64,000 nucleotides of DNA from Ligustrum vulgare (lineage: Eukaryota > Streptophyta > Magnoliopsida > Lamiales > Oleaceae): contig OY743170.1 of the NCBI GenBank assembly GCA_963555705.1, forward strand, positions 16,165,596 to 16,229,595, read 5' to 3'. Both the position numbers and the translations under genes were made by a program. Position 1 is the stretch's first letter. Each line of letters starts with the position of its first letter. Under the pieces are notes generated by a model, which was not told the DNA's origin, ran no database searches, and saw only the letters and a list, made by a program, of their open reading frames with translations. Positions 57,075 through 64,000 of this stretch are shown piece after piece.

Positions 57075-57547
57075 CTATGTGATAACGCTCCGCAAGTGCA
57101 CGGGTTGCACAAGTAATAAAGTGGACGTGAGTCCAAGTATCGATCCCACAGAGATTGTTTTAAATCGTATTTTTAGATTACTATCTTAACCGGAACAAGA
57201 AAAGCTTAGGCTGCGTTCTCTTTATGTTTCCGTTTTCTGTTTTCATTTTCGAAAATATTTTCCGTTTTCCATTTTCTGTGAATGTTTGCAAAATTACAGA
57301 AAACGCGTTTGGTTTGTTATTTCTGAAAAATGTTTTCGAAAATGAAAAGTTGGAAAATACGTTCTGTTTGAAGTTTTTGCAGATAACTATTTTGCTCTTG
57401 TTTGATTCTCATTAGAAGTGAATATTTGACTTTTCAACCAAATTTGAATCATCTATTCTCCTAAAAATTATTATTCATTTAAAAAAAAAAATATTTTTAA
57501 ATAATATCAAACACACACTTTGTATAATTGTAATTATATTTCTTGTG

Positions 57548-57595
57548 AATAAATAAATAAATAAATACATAAATACACACACACACACACACACA
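57548..57595. repeat. AAAT/CA compound microsatellite
   Basis: (AAAT)n passes into (CA)n, inside the PIF-like element. Confidence 0.9.
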
Positions 57596-58187
57596 ACATT
57601 CATACATATACGATACACATAATATAAATGGAATAGAGATGTCATAATTGAATTTGGAACAACAAAAATAAATAGATTAGCTCCAGTTACACAATTTGTT
57701 GCTGCCAAAAAGTTCAAAAAGTCATGATGCCCTTCTAGAATAATCGTTCCATGTCGAGTATTTACGAGCCAAGATATGAAATCGAGTCCAATTTGATTTT
57801 AAATCAATTCCGAATTCTGAAATTATTTTAAATCCAAAAATCATTTTTAATTCCAAATTTTAATTATTTTAATTCCCAAAAATTATTTTAAATCAAATTT
57901 TAATTTATTTGTGATATTATTCAAAATTATATTTTTAATACAATTCTTGTTTCGTTAGAAGTTATAAATTATTTGGTATACTAATTGAGTCTAACTTTTC
58001 ACAATTCTTTTTCAACTACAACACATCTCAATCGATCCATTACTTTCTATACCCTCTTCTCTCATTCACAACTCATACTCAAATTTTCAACAAACTCTCA
58101 ATAAAGTTTCAACCTCTAGTCTAATATGCATATTCGAATTTGAACGAGTATCATCTCCACCTCACACCACACACACAGCCAACCACA

Positions 58188-58690
58188 ATCACAAATAACA
58201 CCTGAACCACCTCCAACCCAAGAGTCATTACCACCTCCACCGCACCTCTGAAACTTGAATGCCAACCATGACCGGCCACACCACCGCCAATGCCAATGCC
58301 AAAATTCAGCCAACACCAATTCCACCACTAATACCAAGCACCACCGCCACCTAACACCTCTCGAAAGTCACCACCATTGCCAAGACATTCCCTGTTCGCA
58401 ACCGCACAAAGCCGCAAACCACCATCAACGCCATATTCAAAAATCACCTCACAAATAACACCCGAACCACCTCCAACCCAAGAGTCGTTACCACCTCCAC
58501 CGCGCCTCTGAAATCTGAATGCCAACCATAACCGGCCACACCACCGCCAATGCCAAAATTCTGCCAACACCAATTCCACAACTAATACCAAGCACCACCG
58601 CCACCTAACACCTCTCGAAAGTCACCACCGTTTCCAAGACATTCCCCGTTCGCAACCACACAAACCACCATCACCGCCATATTCAAACAA
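58188..58690. repeat. About 250-bp tandem duplication, CCACC-rich
   Basis: Positions 58188-58440 and 58449-58690 are close direct copies (both contain GACCGGCCACACC-like and CACCTCTCGAAAGTC phrases). The C-rich, low-complexity sequence gives Gly/Trp-rich spurious minus-strand frames. It may be a captured gene-leader fragment, but no protein domain supports this. Confidence 0.8.
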
Positions 58691-60905
58691 CATCACCACA
58701 GCCCACTTCACCCAATCAAAAACCGAAACCAAGAGAAGAAATTCCAAAATCAAACCTAAGAAAAGCCAAGAATCATAGTAACCCAAACTTTACCTCAATC
58801 GTCTGACCCATTCTGGCCGGATTATCACCTAGAAACCGAAATTTCCAGCCTCGATTTTCTTGCCCAAAATCGCACAAACCATCACCGTCCGCCACCCCTC
58901 AACCCGCCATCGTCGTCGTCGTCGATGGCGGCGTCACCTCCAGCGAACGCACCTGCAGCGGTCTTCGAGTGAGGGACGCAGAGAGATGGTGAGACTTGAG
59001 TGAGGGAGAGGAATGAAGGCTGCAGTTCCTTCGTTAGGTTTTAGTTTTAATTATTATTATTATAATATTTTTTTTAAACAGACCTGGACAGAAAACGCGG
59101 AGATCACCGTGTTTTCGTCTTTTCTGATATTTGCATGGAAAACGTGGAAAACGACATTTCCACGTTTTCCACTTTCTTTATTAATTTTGGAAAATGTTTT
59201 CGAAATTTTTTTTCGAAAACAGAGTAAAAGAACGCGTTTTCCACGTTTTCGAAAACAGAAAACGGAAAACGACTGGAAAACGACAAAGAGAACGGGGCCT
59301 TAGGATTTGGAAATTTTGATTTTGAAAAACAAATTAAAAATTAAACTAAAGAAAATAAGAAAATTTGATTTGTTAAAACGATGAGATGAATATGTTAGAA
59401 TTATGAATCCACATTAAAGATATCAACCATGTATTTGACTTAAACATTTAATAATAAGGTATGAGTATTGAAAATCCGTGTTCCTATATTTATTTATGTC
59501 CCCTTTCGAGTGATGCATAAACACATTTTTCCTATAAGAGACGAGCCTATATTTCTATGACCAATCCAAACATGTAGAAAAGCATTAACGAATTATGAAC
59601 ACTTTTTAGGATAACACGAAGCATAGGGGTATATTTATATCCCCTATCAGACTTCGTGGCAATTAATCAAGGTCTAATAAATTCCTACACTTTCGAACAT
59701 AGAAATCTATCACAAACATCAATAATTATGCGTCCAGAATCATAGATGATAATAACAACGTAATTAATTGCATCAATCTCATAAATTGCATAATATAAAT
59801 ATAAAGTCAAAACATGGAATCAATAGATTAATGTTTTATCACAATTCTAACAATGAAAACCTAGCCTAAATACATGATCGAAAATAAATCACAAGAAGTA
59901 TGAAAAGATGTCACCCTATTCATCTCCTTAATCCTTGTTCTTCAATCTTGAATTTGGCCTCCTATGAATCCCCTCGCAATTCGACAGCGTTTTGACATGA
60001 ATTATGAAGATTGGAAACCCCTAATTTCGTGCCTTAGGTCTGATATTTATAGATTTCCCCGAGAATTAGGTTAATGGAGGAGAAAACTGCTGAATTCCGT
60101 GTAAAAAGCCCAGCTGAGGCCCAGTCGGGACTACCGTGCGACCGCACGGTTCAAAAGTACGCGATCCCAGCCTCGAAAAGCCAACCTTTAGTTTCTGATT
60201 TTTTTGGCCGTGCGACCACACGCTTTTTTAAACCGTGCGGCCGCACGGTTATACCGGCAGCTACAGTTTTCTTCTTTAAATTTCAGCAATTTGGTCATCA
60301 TCCTTTTATTGCACAGCATTTAGTATTTTGATCATATCTTTCTATTCCATTATCCGATTTAGATGCTTCAAAGTCCGTTAGAAAGATAAATTAAAGGAAT
60401 ACAATTCTTCCTGAAATATGATTTTCACAATTCAAACGTTTACTGCCCCAAAATGAGCTTTCAAATCTGACTAAAAATCTGCCAGAAATCTTGTTTGATT
60501 GGAATGAATTTATGGTAATATTCTTACCATATTTCATTCCTTTTTGACTTCTAATTGCATCCAATTGACTCCTAAAAGTCCTCAAGTATCTTATCTTGAT
60601 TTGAATCAACTATTGAATATTTGCAATTTGGTCCTTGAGTTCTGAAATCTACCAATTTGGTTCTTTCTTTGACTTTTCTTTCAATTTAGCCCTTGATCTA
60701 CTTCATCCATTCTTGATTTGCATACTTTGGTTCTTTTATCATCCAATTTGCTTGTTTTTGCTCCAATTCCATATTTTTCTCGACTTTGAATTATTTCTGA
60801 AATACAAACAATATTAACTAACTAAATAGCAAATATTCTTAAACAAACAAATAAAATCCTACTTTTAGAATAGAAATAAGTGTATAAAATACACTTACCA
60901 CTATG

Positions 60906-61323
60906 CATCAGCATTTTGGGAGCGTTTCTCATTATAGATCTGCTATGGGCTTCCTCTTCTTCGTCTTCATCCTTTTATCGGTTGATCGCATCTAATCGGC
61001 CTCGACAAGATTCCCAAACTTTCATCGTTCCCAACGTTGTTCATAGCTCCGTTTCTCCCCCAGATTAAGGGGACGTGTAAGCAAGATAAAAAGGATGGCG
61101 TTCATACGGACAATTATAATTATTGGCTTTTCGATCCTTGATTCCATCCTCGGCTCCAGAATTTATAAGATTTGTATTTTACATTAGTATACGAATGCAA
61201 ATTTTTGGTCTCTTTGACAGTGGACAGTGAGCATTTAAAATATAGGACAGAGGTTTTGTTGGCTTTGAATTAGTTTTCATCATTATCAATTTGACATATG
61301 GAATGCTTTTCAGAAGCTATGCA
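60906..61323. other. Unassigned spacer
   Basis: No gene recognised. A short frame at 60880-61068 has no known domain. Confidence 0.5.
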
Positions 61324-61340
61324 TACATTTTGGAATTTTG

Positions 61341-61588
61341 AAAAAGGTGTAGCCCACACCTTGAGGGCCCGAACCGACCACGCCCAAGGCCATTGGTTCG
61401 GGAAGGTAAATCCAGGTTATGCCTTCAAGTAGCCAGGGTGGAAGGGTTTATGGTAAGCATGAGCAAATCTCAATAACTCTCGCTTGCCACAAAGCCAATT
61501 CCACCTTGCAGGGAATCGAACCAAGCACACAGCCGCGCTGAGTACTTACCACCCATCCCTTTGCCACTTGGAGATATGCCCTGGGGGC
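61341..61588 (-). mobile_element. tRNA-derived SINE
   Basis: On the minus strand there is an A-box-like AGTGGCAAAGGGATGGGTGG. About 35 bp later comes a perfect B box GGTTCGATTCC (61512-61522, complement), the internal RNA polymerase III promoter. The 248-bp body ends in a short T-run on that strand (AAAAA at 61341). It is flanked by identical 17-bp direct repeats, TACATTTTGGAATTTTG, at 61324-61340 and 61589-61605. The T-type tail resembles some plant SINE families, but the family is not named here. Confidence 0.9.
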
Positions 61589-61605
61589 TACATTTTGGAA
61601 TTTTG

Positions 61606-62278
61606 TATTGCAAGGAATCAGGACACTGAGTATAGAACGAATTAAAAGATGAGGAAAACCATTTTTCTTTAGATAACTTTACTTCAGTGAATCAATGGCG
61701 GTGTTTGTGTGTAAGAGAGGAATGATAGATTAGGGTTAATTACAGCCTTTTTAAGAATTATATATTAAAAAAAATCCATTGCATCACTTATATGGCGCAA
61801 ACTCACTGAGGAAGTAAGGCCACATCATCACTTAACATATCATAACAGTTGAAAGTTAACAGAGTGATATATTGTGTAAGGTACAAAAGCTTAGACAAGA
61901 AAAGAGTTGTTGAGCTATCATGGCTTAAAAATTTTTCGTAAGCTTGTCAAACTATAAAACACTTTAACTAGCATAATTGAAAGCCAAGTGACCAAAGGGC
62001 ATGCCAGAACAAAAACAAGACATAAAATCAACGGCGAATCCAGGATTGTGGTTGAACTATAGCGGACTTTGACTCTTTGACCGTTGACCCTCAAAGGGGA
62101 AAATTTATTTAATTTAAAATATAGTAAAAATTCTAATAACATATAAATGCTATTAAACGTAATTTCATTTAATATGAAAATATAGTCCAATGCAAACAAA
62201 AATAGTAGGAAAATACATGATATAACCTTACTTCGTAGCTATAAGCTTACATAACTGCATTCTTCGAGATTTCATACT
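61606..62278. other. Spacer beside the hAT remnant
   Basis: No gene recognised. It should include 3' noncoding sequence of the hAT transposon. Confidence 0.45.
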
Positions 62279-64000
62279 TTAAAAGCGTTGCAAAATTGCC
62301 TCATTCTCAGTGACTTTAAAAATATTGCGCTCTGTGCAAATCACCAAACTGTCATTCAACCAATCATCTCCCATACTGTTGCGCAAGTCAGTCTTAATTA
62401 GATTCATAGCAGAGAATGTCCTTTCAACACTTGCAGTTGCAACGGGTAATATCAAAGTCAATGTGATTAACCTATAAACCAATGGAAAATAACAAGAATT
62501 TCCCGTTTCAACTAACTTCTGAGCTAAGTGAGATACACTGTCGAGGTTAAAGAAATTTCTTTCCCTTGTCACAAGCACAAAAATTTGTAAAGTTGAGGTC
62601 TAAGTAGTATGAGGTCTTCACTGGTGAAGTCTGAAGGATAGAACCATGCCAAACGAAGCAATTTAGCCCTATCAAAAGCTGCAAATGAGGCTTTTGGACT
62701 CAAATGTGAAATGCAAATCAGGAGCTCAATGGTTGTCTTTGGAAAACGATCATTCAACTCTTACAAGATTGAGTCTATCACGTGACAATACAAATCAACA
62801 TAAAAGCAATGATAATAAGTCATCTACCGAGCTTCACGCCTAGGTCGACCTCTCATTGCAAGATTATCATCCATATTGGGCACCAGTACATGTCTACCAA
62901 CATAAAATTCAATCACCTCATTCAATAAATTATCCCAACCATTATCCCTCAAGTTCTGCAATGCATACTTACACACGTCCAACAAATTCATAGCATTCTG
63001 AATATCCTGATCTTTTTCTGTAAGGCTTGTGAAAGACTAGTAATAACAAGAACTTCTAACATAAAGTGGAGAGAAAACACAAATTCAAACTCTTGCATAC
63101 CGTTCATCTGAGTTTTGGCAATTGCTCTTTGCTCTGTATTTGTGCCATCTCGTGCTATATCCTCAAGAACATCTATGATATTATTAAACATAGCAATAAA
63201 GCAAGTAATGGTGAGTAGATGCGATCCCCATCTAGTATCACCTGGTCTTGCCAAACTCATTTCCTGAAACTTACTAGTGCCACTAGAAACTTCACCACCA
63301 TTAAGCTTCATTAGAATCTCAGAATGATAGCTTGTTCGAAGAGCATCTACACGCTTACATGATGGACCCACCAAATTCATAGTAGTAGTAAGAATAAGAA
63401 ACAAATCACCAAGCATATCATTTCTACGTGCCACCAAAACAATAGACAATTGAAGTTGGTGTGCAAAGCAATGAATATAAAAGTCATACAGATTCTCTTT
63501 TAAAATTAAAGCTTTCAAACCATTGAACTCGCATAAAATATTGCTTGCTCAGTCATAACCTTGACCTCTCAAGCTAGATATGCTCAATCCATGCCTAGAA
63601 AATGCTTCATCAATAGCATCTTTGAGTGACCGAGCACAAGTATAAGGTACATGAGAAATTTCCAAAAAACGTTCCTTAACTTGTCCATTACAGTTTACAA
63701 ACCTCAAAACCACTGCCATTTGTTCCCTTACAGAGTTATCTCAAGACTCATCAACCAATATTGAAAATAAAGAATCACTCATCTCTTTTATAATAGCCTT
63801 TGTTGTCTCTACGACGCAATAATTAATCAAATCCTTTTGGATGTTCGGAGAAATCATTTGGTCATTTCCTGGTGCATTACTGAACACTACATTTGATACT
63901 TCCTCACAACGAGCTGCATACCATTCTAGTAACTCAATTAGATTCCCTCTATTAAGTGACTCTTTCGTCTTGTCATGACCACAAATAGCCAATCCTTTCA
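62279..64000 (-). pseudogene. hAT-family transposase pseudogene, 5' end outside the window
   Basis: Minus-strand fragments in several frames follow the order of plant hAT transposases related to zinc-finger MYM-type 1 proteins. 63992-63741 is a DUF4371-like part (LIELLEWYAARCEEV, ending FSILVDES before a stop). 63518-62988 is the central part (YIHCFAHQLQLSIV, GDTRWGSHL). 62757-62569 and 62578-62279 hold the C-terminal dimerisation domain (TASVERTFSAMNLIKTDLRN). Stops and frame changes between blocks make it non-functional. The N-terminal zinc finger would lie beyond the right edge. Confidence 0.85.

Larger units (their letters stand above)
57209..59299. mobile_element. PIF/Harbinger-like non-autonomous element
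   Basis: The left end GGCTGCGTTCTCTTT and the complement of the right end GGCCCCGTTCTCTTT form terminal inverted repeats. Both continue inward with similar CGTTTTC-rich sequence, and TTA lies on both sides (57206-57208 and 59300-59302). A 3-bp TTA duplication and ends starting GG fit PIF/Harbinger, but no transposase is present. An alternative reading of the duplication is TTAGG. Confidence 0.65.
57080..60900 (+). mobile_element. Solo LTR with nested PIF-like element (TSD CTATG)
   Basis: It begins TGATAACGCTCCGCAAGTG and ends ATACACTTACCA, with CTATG at 57075-57079 and 60901-60905. Removing the nested element leaves about 1.73 kb. Its start (CGCAAGTGCACGGGTTGCA, then CGATCCCACAGAG) and its end (GTGTATAAAATACACTT) are related to the solo LTR at 15797-17722. 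Near 60130-60255 three palindromic phrases of the type CCGTGCGxCCGCACGG occur. No internal region remains. Confidence 0.88.

Noticed and set aside
58116..58591. Gly/Trp-rich minus-strand proteins
   Set aside because: They mirror the CCACC-rich tandem duplication and have no known domain.
61512..61571. tRNA gene
   Set aside because: A and B boxes are present but there is no cloverleaf or acceptor stem; the 17-bp target duplications identify a SINE.

Overview
The window is plant nuclear DNA, most likely eudicot. It is AT-rich, packed with nested transposable elements, and uses plant splice signals. No organism name can be read from the sequence. Only one ordinary host gene is convincing: a small KS-type dehydrin at 43553-43828 (minus) with a TATA box. 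Nearly everything else is mobile DNA in successive layers.

Layout. 1-2235: LTR-like retroelement debris with a six-fold ACGGCCGTAA motif. 2239-4400: a decayed, inverted copy of a LOG (cytokinin-activating) gene and its downstream repeats. About 5.0-20.3 kb: what looks like one large Mutator-like element (MULE). It has a broken mudrA transposase on the plus strand (6091-7800), a fragment of an HMGB host gene (7851-7907), a 736-bp tandem duplication, and a convergent multi-exon Ulp1-protease (DUF1985 + C48) gene on the minus strand (13579-20264). A solo LTR interrupts that protease gene. The motif GGTCACA/TGTGACC is scattered through the whole segment. 20959-23892: a non-autonomous Helitron. 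24017-29875: a decayed Ty3/gypsy element (minus). 30180-43234: remains of a minus-strand Tat-like element, split by a nearly complete 9.7-kb Tat element (32886-42579, TSD CACAA) that carries an antisense accessory gene.

44070-50396 is the most interesting segment. It is a young non-autonomous LTR element: the 208-bp LTRs differ at one base and the TSD is ATACA. It has no gag-pol. On its antisense strand it carries an intact, intronless LOG gene and a gene for a small Cys-rich, Arg/Lys-rich protein that resembles the nucleic-acid-binding proteins of plant flexiviruses. Its sense strand holds about 20 short hairpins with a nearly constant CAGAA/TAGAA/CTGAA loop and stems of different sequence that still pair. 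The element inserted about 170 bp upstream of the dehydrin TATA box.

50932-56618: a very young Ty1/copia (Tork-like) element (809-bp LTRs, 2 differences, TSD CAAGT) with one amber codon in its polyprotein. 57080-60900: a solo LTR (TSD CTATG) with a PIF/Harbinger-like element nested in it. 61341-61588: a SINE with a perfect 17-bp TSD. 62279-64000: a decayed hAT transposase running off the right edge.

The main hypothesis is that the 44-50 kb element is a mobile cassette combining a cytokinin-activating enzyme, a virus-like nucleic-acid-binding protein and a repeated RNA hairpin family. Its structure is read directly from the sequence. The functional links are inference.
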